Notes: generated by a model from the sequence alone, not told the origin. Positions 46,126-54,742 are shown, counted from the first letter of the stretch. The stretch is DNA of 64,000 nt from Pedobacter ureilyticus (GCF_005925345.1 NZ_SSHJ01000001.1:496001-560000), one strand, 5' to 3'. Translations and numbers: made by a program.

Positions 46126-47334
46126 TTAGAACTTACCATAAATGGCCGAGAAAACAACATAGGCAAATACCGCAGCAATAAGACCGAACATAAAAATATT
46201 ATAGGCAATTCTAATCAGCTTATATTTTCGGCCCAGCACCACACCTTGCGAATACACATCTTTTATTAAAGTGCCATACAAAAAATCTTTATCACCCATT
46301 ACTTTTTGCATACCATCGTGGTATTTGTTCAATGGCATTTTGTAAAAATTACCAAAGAAAACCAGATTGACACGCTTTTGATCCACGTCTTCTTCTGTGA
46401 AAACACCTTGAGGAATACTTGGTCTTGTGGCAAGTATAGAAAACACGATACAGGACAAACTAACTAGCAGCAAAATAAAGGTGGGCACTACGAGATAGGC
46501 ATTATCTTCTAACCTGCGCAACAAGAGACTGACAATTAACGAAAGGATTATTGAATTGACAGTAATGAGCAACTGAGCTTTATTATCGGCCATATCGCTA
46601 AGGCGCTGGTTATTGGCAGAAGTTATACGAAACATCGTTTCTACCCCCTTACTTGGCAACATCTCTTTATCTTGCTTATCTTCCTTGGTTTTCAATTTCT
46701 TACCTGTTTGGTCTTTTTTTTCTATTTTATGTTGCGAATCTTCGCTTAATTTTCTCTTAATAGCTGCAATATTTTTCGTTTTGGCATCGCTTAAGAGCAA
46801 CCTACAATAGTCTGTATGATACTGGTGATTTTCTAGAAACTCAATATCTTTAAGTCGCCAGTTTTTCTTGCTAATCTCCTTTCCACAAAGCTTTTCTACT
46901 TCCTTATGCAATAGTTTTGATCGTTCTACAAAATCTTCACTTCCTAAATGAAATAAATCTGCATCACATAAAATACGTTCATTTAAGTTGGTTGGACTTT
47001 GCGGCAGCTTGGTAGACAGTATGGCATTTTTCACAGCTATTATCAAATCGCTATTTACCTGATGACTTTCTAAAAAAGTTACGGCATGGGTAGCACCTTT
47101 TTCTTCATGAGATGAACTTTCTACAAAATAGCCTGTATCATGAAACCAAGCACCGGCGTAAACAATAAAAAAATCATCATCATTTAACTGATAATGATTA
47201 GCTATTTGAACTGCAGCCTGAACCACTTTTTTGGTATGTGCTAAATTATGGTAAACTAGATCGGCGTTATGGTGGTCGTTAAAATATTTAACCACATAAA
47301 TCTCTACCTCTTGTTGTAATTGATAGTAGTTCAT
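46126..47334 (-). CDS. HD phosphohydrolase fused to Pycsar-type TM effector domain (DUF5706)
   Basis: A 402-residue membrane protein, first gene of the operon. The N-terminal HD domain (about 1-190) has H33 in HNLAHTKKV, the H65-D66 pair in GAWFHDTGYF, and an Asp in ILCDADLFHLG (about 124-126), so a metal-dependent phosphohydrolase or phosphodiesterase is expected. After a charged linker rich in Lys and Glu (190-230) comes the DUF5706/PycTM-type part: FRITSANNQRLSDMADNKAQ leading into transmembrane helices at about 254-273 and 279-301, and a third at 376-398. In Pycsar anti-phage systems such domains damage the membrane when they bind a cyclic nucleotide. HD fusions occur in this phylum and their role is not established. 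It is followed directly by ppk1. Confidence 0.87.
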   Translation of the reverse strand: MNYYQLQQEVEIYVVKYFNDHHNADLVYHNLAHTKKVVQAAVQIANHYQLNDDDFFIVYAGAWFHDTGYFVESSSHEEKGATHAVTFLESHQVNSDLIIAVKNAILSTKLPQSPTNLNERILCDADLFHLGSEDFVERSKLLHKEVEKLCGKEISKKNWRLKDIEFLENHQYHTDYCRLLLSDAKTKNIAAIKRKLSEDSQHKIEKKDQTGKKLKTKEDKQDKEMLPSKGVETMFRITSANNQRLSDMADNKAQLLITVNSIILSLIVSLLLRRLEDNAYLVVPTFILLLVSLSCIVFSILATRPSIPQGVFTEEDVDQKRVNLVFFGNFYKMPLNKYHDGMQKVMGDKDFLYGTLIKDVYSQGVVLGRKYKLIRIAYNIFMFGLIAAVFAYVVFSAIYGKF

Positions 47335-48014
47335 TATCTACAAATTTTCTTTAAATAGTATAGCACAGAAACACAATCTAGACATTAGGTGCGCATAAAC
47401 AAGCTATTTTTTTTGCGCAGTTTTCTGTACCTCTTTTAGATCACTAAGTTACCACAAAATATTGTGCAAAACATTAACATTAATGTTTTTCGTTTTGTAA
47501 CTTCGCCCTCTCTTAATGAACCTTCTCTTTTTACTTTGCTACAATAATTATTAAACATCCCGCTTGTGTAGGTGTTCTATATTTATCGTTGCACGGCAAA
47601 ACCTTTTATTTAAGCCCAAGGCTAGATAAATTAAAAAATAACGCCCCGTAAAATTAACGCCCCCAAACTAAACCATAGTAAAAACTAGGCAAAATAAAAA
47701 TGATCAATATCACAACTTATAGGAATATCAATCATAATTATTTACCACATTTTTAGATTAAAAAAAATATTTTCGCATAAACCAAAAAAATGAAGAGAAA
47801 TGAGCCAATAAAATCACAAAAAGTAAATAAAATACAATGAAGAGTTTATATACGTAAAAACAACATACTTCAAAATTGCACTTAATTATCAATTTTATTC
47901 ATTTCATAGCTTATCATTAGACTATGATTAGCGAGTTACAATAAATAAACTAATTTCACATCATCTATCTATGCCTACAAATTATTTTTTATTACACCAG
48001 ACAAAGATAGATTT
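47335..48014. other. Long AT-rich intergenic region, no protein gene seen
   Basis: About 680 bp, divergent between the ppk1 operon and the LytTR regulator. No credible ORF or tRNA. One perfect hairpin lies at 47468-47489 (AAAACATTA, ACAT loop, TAATGTTTT) followed by a T, with no plus-strand gene just before it. Both promoters must lie here; an RNA gene is possible but not shown. Confidence 0.5.
47468..47490. other. Orphan hairpin, possible terminator of an unseen transcript
   Basis: Nine-pair perfect stem with an ACAT loop and a short T-run on its 3' side. It does not follow any recognised plus-strand gene and lies upstream of the minus-strand operon. Confidence 0.4.
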
Positions 48015-48710
48015 ATGCGAAAGATTGTAATAGTAGAAGACGAACCAGAATTGGCAAACAATATTGCCGAATTGGTTTCACTCTTGGGATATCAGGTAGC
48101 TGGTATCTTTAATAATTTTAAGAGTTGTTTGCTATTCTTAAATGAAAACCCTGTTGACTTAGTAATATTAGATATTTTGCTGAAAGGCGAAGAAACAGGA
48201 ATAGAACTTGGGCGAACAATTTCTAATACGTATGATACTCCAATCATATTTTGTTCTGCTTATACAGACGAGCAGTTGCTACAACAAGTAAAATCTATAA
48301 AACATAGTGGTTACATTGTAAAACCATTTAATCGCCAGATTTTAAAGACTACTATTTTCTTGGCGCTTAATGATAAATTTGTTACCCCACCTAGCAGCGG
48401 AAAAGATACACTGCATGTAAGAGATAAAGGTTATTTAATACCTATCGAATTTAAAAACATTTTAATTGCGGAGGCAGACGGCCTTTATACAAAGATTGTT
48501 ACTGCTAAAAAGAACTACCTAATTAGGGCCATACTTAAAAATATTGAAGAACAATTACCTTCAAATAAATTTTTAAGGGTGCATAAATCTTACTTGGTTA
48601 ATCTTGATCATATTTCTTCTTTTAACAGTAAAGGAGTAAAAATCAACGATAGTATAGTTCCAGTGAGAAGAGGCTATTTTAAGTCACTTAAAGAATTGTT
48701 CAGCAACTAA
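48015..48710 (+). CDS. LytTR-family response regulator
   Basis: A 231-residue regulator. The receiver domain (1-115) has E8/D9/E10, phospho-acceptor D53 in LVILDILLKGEETGIELG and K102 in YIVKPF. The C-terminal LytTR DNA-binding domain (about 130-230) carries FKNILIAEADGLYTKIVTAK, LKNIEEQLPSNKFLRVHKSY and LVNLDHISSFNSKGVKI, all typical of the family. The receiver starts with a long alpha1 of the type seen in PAS-kinase partners. The histidine kinase ORF follows on the same strand with its coding frame beginning at the stop codon, so the two form a two-component operon. Confidence 0.95.
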   Translation: MRKIVIVEDEPELANNIAELVSLLGYQVAGIFNNFKSCLLFLNENPVDLVILDILLKGEETGIELGRTISNTYDTPIIFCSAYTDEQLLQQVKSIKHSGYIVKPFNRQILKTTIFLALNDKFVTPPSSGKDTLHVRDKGYLIPIEFKNILIAEADGLYTKIVTAKKNYLIRAILKNIEEQLPSNKFLRVHKSYLVNLDHISSFNSKGVKINDSIVPVRRGYFKSLKELFSN

Positions 48711-48735
48711 AAAAACACGTCTTATCAACTCTAAC

Positions 48736-49794
48736 ATTATTGAGTCGGCCAAATTATTTGAGCTGATCACGAACAATACAAAAGATCTTATCGTTCTTTT
48801 TAATTGCGATTTTTCAATCCTATACATTTCCCCATCGGTTAAACGATTGTTGGGCTACGAACTTTTCGAGATAGTTGGAAAGAAAATGGAGGATATTTTT
48901 GCAGTAGAAGAGCCGCTAAGAGTGAGCGAACCACAAATTTTAGCCTTTCAGCACAAGAATAAAACAGAAAAGCTATTATTAGAATCGCTAATTAAACCTA
49001 TACTGCTAAATGACAAAGTAGACCGCTATCTTGGGATTTTAAGAGATGTAGATATCAGAGAAAATCTTAAAAAAGAGCTAGAAGAAGCTTTAAAAAAGGA
49101 AAAAGAAATTAACGAAAACAAATCTAAGTTAATTTCAATGGCATCGCACGAACTTAAAAACCCACTTGCTACAATTTCGAGCAGCTTGGAACTGCTAAGT
49201 TTTTATATCCAGGAAGACCCGCATATTGAAAAACCAAATGTTGAAAGACATATAGAAAAAATACATACTCAGCTAAATCGCTTAAATGAGATCGTTAACG
49301 AACTGCTGATGATGGAAAAAACCAAGTCGCAAAACCAAGATGTAACCTTGTCTAGCTTAGACATTATTACTTTTATAAGCGATTTAATAAAAGACAGTTT
49401 TTCTGACGTTGATCGATCGAAGATTAAAATAAAATGTAAAGAAGATGTAGTGTATATTAACTCTAATAAGATTTTGTTACACCATATTTTTAAAAACTTA
49501 ATAGAAAACGCCATTAAATACTCTAAACCAGATAAAACCAAAATACAGGTCTTAATAGAAGTAGGGAAATTACAGGTTGATGTTTCTGTAAAAGATAATG
49601 GTGTGGGAGTAAATCCGTTAGAAAAAGACAAAGTGTTTGACCAGTTTTACCGGTCTAGTAGAACTTCTGAACTTACAGGTTTTGGTCTTGGGCTTTCTAT
49701 AGTGAAAGAATGCGCCTCTATGTTAGATGCGAAGGTTACCCTAAAGAGTACAATTGATAAAGGCAGTACTTTTAAAATAAGTTTACCAAAGTAA
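48736..49794 (+). CDS. PAS-domain sensor histidine kinase, non-AUG start
   Basis: Histidine kinase of about 350 residues. The first standard start in frame is TTG at 48847, but that cuts through a PAS domain. Upstream codons in the same frame clearly continue the domain (…NIIESAKLFELITNNTKDL, then FNCDFSILYISPSVKRLLGY), open back to 48667 with no ATG, GTG or TTG. The start is set at the first ATT codon, 48736, as the best guess. A HisKA domain follows (LISMASHELKNPLATISS, phospho-His in SHELKNP), then HATPase motifs: a Asn box NLIENAIKYSKP, DNGVGVNP and GFGLGLSIVKE. No membrane helix is seen. It is likely translated by coupling with the LytTR gene, whose stop codon is 25 bp upstream. Confidence 0.85.
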   Translation: MIESAKLFELITNNTKDLIVLFNCDFSILYISPSVKRLLGYELFEIVGKKMEDIFAVEEPLRVSEPQILAFQHKNKTEKLLLESLIKPILLNDKVDRYLGILRDVDIRENLKKELEEALKKEKEINENKSKLISMASHELKNPLATISSSLELLSFYIQEDPHIEKPNVERHIEKIHTQLNRLNEIVNELLMMEKTKSQNQDVTLSSLDIITFISDLIKDSFSDVDRSKIKIKCKEDVVYINSNKILLHHIFKNLIENAIKYSKPDKTKIQVLIEVGKLQVDVSVKDNGVGVNPLEKDKVFDQFYRSSRTSELTGFGLGLSIVKECASMLDAKVTLKSTIDKGSTFKISLPK

Positions 49795-49826
49795 GGAACT
49801 TAAATTGGAACGTCAGGCTAATACCC

Positions 49827-49860
49827 AAAACTAGCGTTATAGTTAAATAACGCTAGTTTT
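49827..49860 (+). terminator. Hairpin terminator after the histidine kinase
   Basis: A perfect 14 bp stem AAAACTAGCGTTAT / ATAACGCTAGTTTT with an AGTTAA loop, 32 bp after the stop codon. The T residues are part of the stem arm, which is symmetrical enough to act in both directions. Confidence 0.75.
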
Positions 49861-49950
49861 AAGGGCTATCTAAGCCTTCGACCGAGGCGTAATTATACTT
49901 TTCCAGATTTTTAATACTTTTTAGCGCAGGGTTCGGATTAAAAATTAAGG

Positions 49951-50283
49951 GTGTTCGCAACTTTAGTTTACCGTACACCAGAAATTAAATATATCAGCGT
50001 ATTGCGGTGCAATCCCTATTTATATTTCTATAACACAGTCTTTTCGGAAGTAGATCGCTTTGTTGTCGGGGACGCCAATAACTTACTTCTTGAGTTAGGG
50101 GGCACCTAGTAACTTGCTTTACCAGGTTTAGAAAAATTTTATGTTTAGAAGAAACCCCATTAAAAATTCTACTATAGGGCTTCGATACCGGAAATCTCGA
50201 AGAGCAAGGTTGTTAAAGATGAAATTTTGTCTGCTTTGCGTATAATTTTATTGGTGAAACAAAAAATCCTAAAAAAGATATAA
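49951..50283 (+). pseudogene. Possible decayed ORF with several in-frame stops
   Basis: One frame reads as protein-like (…TPEIKYISVLRCNPYLYFYN, later EVDRFVVGDANNLLLELGG) from a GTG at 49951. It is broken by stops at 50107, 50110, 50146 and 50161 and then continues (…EISKSKVVKDEILSALRI) to a TAA at 50281. I do not recognise the family. The segments between stops are longer than expected in such AT-rich DNA, but chance cannot be ruled out. It occupies most of the gap between the kinase and the receiver gene at 50332. Confidence 0.3.
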
Positions 50284-50331
50284 GCCAAAAAAGCCTTTTG
50301 ATATTGAGCTACCAAAAAAACTATAGGCTAT

Positions 50332-50694
50332 TTATACTTGCTGAATTTCTTTCAGCAGGTATTCGAAATCTACGGGTTTGGTGAGCAATAAATCAAACTT
50401 TTCTGTAGTAAGAGAGCCTAGATAGCTAGAGAACCCAGAGGTCATTCCTATCATTTTAGTGTCTGCGTAACCTTCTTTTCTAGCGTACTGCAGCAGTTCC
50501 AGTCCATTTAATTTGGGCATCATTATATCTGTAATAATCACATCAAAATGCACTTTCTGGCTTAGGTACTTTCCAATTGCTTCTTCACCATCGCTAGCCA
50601 TGGTAACTTCACAAAAATTTTTAGATAGTACGCTGTTGATATGTAGTCGCACTGCCATATCATCTTCTACCAGTAGAACTTTAACCTTATTCAT
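50332..50694 (-). CDS. Stand-alone receiver (CheY-like) protein
   Basis: A 120-residue single receiver domain counted from the ATG at 50694. The frame is open to 50730, but the 12 extra residues are basic and not receiver-like, whereas MNKVKVLLVEDD is the standard opening. E10/D11/D12, phospho-acceptor D56 in VIITDIMMPKLNGLELL, T in GMTSGF and K in LLTKPVDFEYLL are all present. There is no output domain, so it may act by protein contact or in a phosphorelay. It is the last minus-strand gene of the polysaccharide region; a role in regulating surface polysaccharide is only suggested by position. Confidence 0.9.
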   Translation of the reverse strand: MNKVKVLLVEDDMAVRLHINSVLSKNFCEVTMASDGEEAIGKYLSQKVHFDVIITDIMMPKLNGLELLQYARKEGYADTKMIGMTSGFSSYLGSLTTEKFDLLLTKPVDFEYLLKEIQQV

Positions 50695-50792
50695 TTCTTT
50701 AAATTCCTTATCTCTCCTCAAAAAAAACAATCAAAACACAAAAAGAGATGCAAAGATATACTTTTTCTGAGGAGGCAAAATACTTGATATTT

Positions 50793-52007
50793 CTAAAAAT
50801 TTACTGCAACTTTTCTTTGGTCGTACCTGCAGTTTTGGAACAGTTCGTCGAACACGTTAGAAATCCTTAGCAGATCTGCCGCAGAGAGATTGCTTCCGCT
50901 AGGCAAACACAAGCCTGTTTCGAAGATGTCTTCTGAAACGCCACTACCAAAATACGGATATTGGCTATAAAGTGGCTGCATGTGCATTGGTTTCCAAATA
51001 GGTCTCGATTCTATGTTTTCGAAAGCTAAGGCAGCCATTACATCGTCTCTGGTAATTCCCATTGCTCTTTCCGAAGAAATTTTAATGGTAGTTAACCACC
51101 TATTAGAAAAGTATTTAGAGTTAGGCTCTTCCAGCACCTCCACACCATCTATATCACTAAAATAAGCCTTATAAAACTCAAAATTGCTTCTTCTGGCCGC
51201 TACCCTATCGTCAATTACTTCAAGCTGGGCAATACCTACGCCGGCAAGCACATTACTTAATCTGTAATTGTAGCCAACCTGCGAATGTTCGTAATGCTGT
51301 GCTACGTCTTTAGCTTGTGTCGCTAAGAATTTTGCATTTTTGATTAGTTCTTCATCATTGCTAATTAAAGCACCGCCAGAGCTGGTAGTTATAATTTTAT
51401 TACCATTAAAACTAATTACGCCACATTTGCCCATTGCACCACACGATTGTTGTGCATAGCTGCTGCCTAACGCTTCGGCTGCATCTTCTAACACAGGTAT
51501 ACCATACCTGTTAGCTACCTCCATAATTGCCGACATATTTGCTGGCATGCCATAAAGGTGTACCGGTATAATTGCTTTGGGTAATTTAGGTTCGCCTTTT
51601 CCTTTTGGACTACGCACATCGCCTTTTAAGCAAGCCAATATGGCACGCTCTAATTGTACGGGGCACATGTTCCAGGTATCAGTTTCAGAATCGATAAATA
51701 CAGGAGTTGCCCCCAAATACTTAATTGGGTTTGCAGATGCCACAAAAGTTAAACTTTGTGTGAGCACGTAGTCATCTGTTTTTACACCTAAAAGCGATAG
51801 CCCCAAGTGTATTGCGGCAGTACCAGAGCTTAAAACTGCCGAGTGCGCTGCGCCAGTATAATCACAAAGATCTTTCTCGAAGACATCAATGTGTGGTCCA
51901 ACAGGCGCTACCCAATTACAGCGAAAAGCTTCTTCAATGTAGGTCAACTCGTTTCCAGACATGTGTGGAGAGCTTAACCAAATCTTACTTTTTAACGATT
52001 GTTCCAT
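50793..52007 (-). CDS. DegT/DnrJ/EryC1 sugar aminotransferase (PglE-like)
   Basis: A 404-residue PLP enzyme of the sugar aminotransferase family, which transfers an amino group from glutamate to a keto-sugar nucleotide. The opening WLSSPHMSGNELTYIEEAF, SSGTAAIHLGL (about 60-70), D175 in VLEDAAEALGSSY, and the Schiff-base lysine K204 in VISFNGNKIITTSSGG are present. NYRLSNVLAGVGIAQLE and an ending like that of LegC/PglE-type enzymes follow. The likely product is a 4-amino sugar such as a bacillosamine precursor. PglC- and PglD-like genes lie about 6 kb upstream on the same strand, in keeping with one pathway. No 4,6-dehydratase gene lies in this window. Confidence 0.92.
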   Translation of the reverse strand: MEQSLKSKIWLSSPHMSGNELTYIEEAFRCNWVAPVGPHIDVFEKDLCDYTGAAHSAVLSSGTAAIHLGLSLLGVKTDDYVLTQSLTFVASANPIKYLGATPVFIDSETDTWNMCPVQLERAILACLKGDVRSPKGKGEPKLPKAIIPVHLYGMPANMSAIMEVANRYGIPVLEDAAEALGSSYAQQSCGAMGKCGVISFNGNKIITTSSGGALISNDEELIKNAKFLATQAKDVAQHYEHSQVGYNYRLSNVLAGVGIAQLEVIDDRVAARRSNFEFYKAYFSDIDGVEVLEEPNSKYFSNRWLTTIKISSERAMGITRDDVMAALAFENIESRPIWKPMHMQPLYSQYPYFGSGVSEDIFETGLCLPSGSNLSAADLLRISNVFDELFQNCRYDQRKVAVNF

Positions 52008-52032
52008 ATCAATTCTGATTTAGGCTAAAAAT

Positions 52033-53961
52033 TTAATTCAAGAATAATCCCACTTCCTTAATAGAAGCATCTTTAAATCCAATCTGTTGTAGTTTTTCTA
52101 AGGCTTTTTGGGCTTGATCTTTATTTAAGAAAATCCCGTAGAAGTATTTCCTGTAACCCTCTTGATTTTTTTCGCTGAACATGTTAAGCCATCTAAGATC
52201 AAGGGCAGAAGTTTCGTTTTGTGCTGGTAGTTTGGTAACCTGTATAGTGTAATATTTATTGTCGGCAACCATAGCTGAGGTAGCTGTAGTTAAACCGGCC
52301 TCCAGTTTATCTTCTAAACTGAGTAATTGTTTTAGTTTAAGTTCTAATTCTTCTTTGTTGGTCACTTCTGGGCCAAACAAACGTTCGTCTATAATTTTTT
52401 GCAGATTTTGTTCGTTAAAACCTTTAAGTACCAATTCGCTCCTACGATTTTTCTCCTGCAAACTATCAATACAAGAAATGCAGTTGTTGATAGGCTCTTT
52501 TTTACCAAACCAAGACACTTCAATTTTAGCAGGATTAACGCCCAATGCAGACAGGTACGTCTTTACTGCGTCTGCCCTGCGTTCGCTTAGTTTCTTGTTG
52601 TAAGCCACACTTGCCCTCAAATCGGTATGCGATCTTACGTCTAAGGTTAAGTCTAGTCTTTTCATTAATCGGCTAATTTGGTTTAATTTAAGCTGTGCAT
52701 CTGGCCTAATGTTATACTTATCTAAGTGATAATAAACCGTATCTACAAACAAAATGGCGTTACCGCTATTGGTACTTAACGGTACCAAAGGCATTGGTGC
52801 TTTTACTTCTGTTTTAACGCTATCTGCTTTTTCTTTAGCAGCAACAATAGCTTGGTTGCTAACTTTAATAGAATCGCAAGGTGGACACAAACTCACACCT
52901 ATTGGTGTTATAGCAGTAACTTGTTTTTTAAATTGTGCTGTTCTTTTGTCTAGAGTACTTTTTTTCCTGAATGGATAAAAACTTAAACCTAGCTCAACGT
53001 GGGCTACATCGTAATAGGTCTTTAACATAGGCACCTCGTAGCTCGCACTAATGCCCACTCTATCTGATAAGTTAATAGCTGCAACCCCATATACCGATTG
53101 CCAAGACCTGCTGTAAACTCCCAACGATAACGTGTTGTTTTTCACCTTATGTAACCAGGTTAAACTGTAGGTAGTTTCATGTATCTCTACCGTATCACGT
53201 TGTGGTTTGTAATCTCTCAAGAAAATGCCTTCTTTCCAAGAATAATGCTCTACCCTTACCGCATCTTTATCACTAAACTGATATTGTAAACCACTTAGCG
53301 CAGCCACTCTATAGCGTTTTAAAAGGGTATTTACCCCTTGATAATTTAAATTATGGTTAGGATTAGTGATGTTATAGGCAGAAAAACCAGTTTCAATTTT
53401 CAACCTACCTATCTCAATTTTATATTTAGCACCTACACTGTAGTTTAGGTAAGAGGTAGTAGCCGTATTACCCGAATTTATGGCACGGTTTAAATACCGA
53501 AATGCACTTACGTCGAGCAAACGATCGTAGCCAGACTTGGTCATATCTACACCGCCCGTAAGGTAACTTGCCTGCGCACCCAAACGTAACTGCTGTAACC
53601 CTGCTTTATCAAGAAAAAACCTTCTTGCCACAGAAGCGCCAAAATAATTACCATGAACAGGAAACGAACTCGCTCCAGATCCCATGTAGTTTAGTCCAAC
53701 AGCCCAGTTTTCGTTTTGCCCTAAGTTTAAATCTGCAGATAGGTTGTAAATGTAATTATGTGCTGTTACATTATTAACCCTAGCTCCTAAGCCCAGCACC
53801 CTTAATTTACCTTCAAAGTCTCCAGTTTGAGCTGGATTTACAACTAAAGGTATAGCGTTATACTGCGAAACCCTTGCATCTTGTGCATACAAATTGAATG
53901 CACTAAAAAAGACAAGTAAGGCGGCGGCAGTTAAAGCTTTTAAAAAATTAATACTAAGCAT
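52033..53961 (-). CDS. PorP/SprF-type outer-membrane protein fused to OmpA and SPOR-like domains
   Basis: A 642-residue protein. A signal peptide (1-26) is followed by a PorP/SprF beta-barrel-like part at about 27-355, opening ARVSQYNAIPLVVNPAQTGD, the signature of this family. A linker leads to an OmpA-type peptidoglycan-binding domain at about 400-520 (DVRSHTDLRASVAYNKKLSE and RRADAVKTYLSALGV). The C-terminal 75 residues (YYTIQVTKLPAQ, then FYGIFLNKDQAQKALEKL) look like a SPOR domain. PorP/SprF proteins belong to type IX secretion or gliding systems. Here the anchor domain is fused to it, whereas in canonical systems it is separate. It precedes the aminotransferase gene by 25 bp. Confidence 0.87.
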   Translation of the reverse strand: MLSINFLKALTAAALLVFFSAFNLYAQDARVSQYNAIPLVVNPAQTGDFEGKLRVLGLGARVNNVTAHNYIYNLSADLNLGQNENWAVGLNYMGSGASSFPVHGNYFGASVARRFFLDKAGLQQLRLGAQASYLTGGVDMTKSGYDRLLDVSAFRYLNRAINSGNTATTSYLNYSVGAKYKIEIGRLKIETGFSAYNITNPNHNLNYQGVNTLLKRYRVAALSGLQYQFSDKDAVRVEHYSWKEGIFLRDYKPQRDTVEIHETTYSLTWLHKVKNNTLSLGVYSRSWQSVYGVAAINLSDRVGISASYEVPMLKTYYDVAHVELGLSFYPFRKKSTLDKRTAQFKKQVTAITPIGVSLCPPCDSIKVSNQAIVAAKEKADSVKTEVKAPMPLVPLSTNSGNAILFVDTVYYHLDKYNIRPDAQLKLNQISRLMKRLDLTLDVRSHTDLRASVAYNKKLSERRADAVKTYLSALGVNPAKIEVSWFGKKEPINNCISCIDSLQEKNRRSELVLKGFNEQNLQKIIDERLFGPEVTNKEELELKLKQLLSLEDKLEAGLTTATSAMVADNKYYTIQVTKLPAQNETSALDLRWLNMFSEKNQEGYRKYFYGIFLNKDQAQKALEKLQQIGFKDASIKEVGLFLN

Positions 53962-53963
53962 GG

Positions 53964-54734
53964 TTAATTTAAGTTGTTAATAAAGGCATTGATCTGCTTG
54001 AGGTTTTCTGCTACTTCTTTTTCTGCATTTACATGCAATACTGGTACCCCTAGCGTTTTTAGTGTTTCTATTTTCTCCTGATACTCGGCAATGCTCTTTT
54101 TAGCGTAATTTTCTAGCGCCACTCCAGAGAGCTTTGCATGACTAAAGGTTTGAATGCCTTTCTCTTTTCTTTCTATAATCCTCGACAGATGTTTTTCAAA
54201 TGGCAACTCTAAAAAAATAACTGCATTTGGGTTTAATACCACATCTCTCTTTATCTCTGTAGGCGTATGCATGAGCGATACGGTACGCGTTAAGCCATGA
54301 TGATGATGTAGAGCGCCTTCATCAAATAATACCTTATCGGTTAGTACTGGTCTTAATGCGGCCTGCAAATTCACACATCTTTTAAAATTCTCTTTTCGTT
54401 TATTTACAACTTCTATGTTTAACTCTGTTGCCAAAAAATGATTAAGCAGAGCCGAAGAAAGTAAGTAGTTTGGGCTGCTAGTGCAATCTAAATCTTGATG
54501 GAGCAAAATTTTTCTGGAAAGACCGTATTTCTTTTTTGCTACCATATTTGTGTTTAACAGTAGTTTATAAAACCATTGTTTATTGAAACCAAAGCTTGTT
54601 TGCACGCCGCTGGCAGCTTTAATACAGGCTTCTTTTACGCTTAAATATTTTCTTTCGTTACAAACCTCAAATAACTTTTGGTATAAGTATGTTTTTCCAA
54701 CTCCAGATGCCCCTAAAAGTTCTATAGATTTCAT
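53964..54734 (-). CDS. P-loop NTPase / kinase-like protein, 256 aa
   Basis: Protein opening MKSIELLGASGVGKTYLYQ, with the Walker A motif GASGVGKT (residues 8-15). Later sequence features FDEGALHHHHGL (Asp-Glu-type motif in the position where nucleoside- and polynucleotide-kinase-type proteins carry theirs), NAVIFLELPFEKHLSRIIER (an Arg-containing lid-like helix), and a C-terminal VLHVNAEKEVAENLKQI. This is the layout of small-molecule kinases such as thymidylate-type kinases, but the substrate is unclear. No partner motif links it to the sugar genes other than position: it lies between a glycosyltransferase (8 bp upstream) and the PorP-OmpA gene (2 bp downstream), so it is probably co-transcribed. 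Confidence 0.75.
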   Translation of the reverse strand: MKSIELLGASGVGKTYLYQKLFEVCNERKYLSVKEACIKAASGVQTSFGFNKQWFYKLLLNTNMVAKKKYGLSRKILLHQDLDCTSSPNYLLSSALLNHFLATELNIEVVNKRKENFKRCVNLQAALRPVLTDKVLFDEGALHHHHGLTRTVSLMHTPTEIKRDVVLNPNAVIFLELPFEKHLSRIIERKEKGIQTFSHAKLSGVALENYAKKSIAEYQEKIETLKTLGVPVLHVNAEKEVAENLKQINAFINNLN

Positions 54735-54742
54735 AGCTAAGT

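Noticed and set aside
37250..47334. Identification as a canonical Pycsar system
   Set aside because: No typical PycC cyclase gene is present. The cyclase-like region is too divergent for a firm call, and the effector domain is fused to an HD domain in a polyphosphate operon.
48700..48720. Programmed frameshift at the A-run joining LytTR and kinase genes
   Set aside because: The LytTR stop codon lies before the A-run and the regulator ends with a normal C-terminus. Re-initiation or a non-AUG start is simpler.
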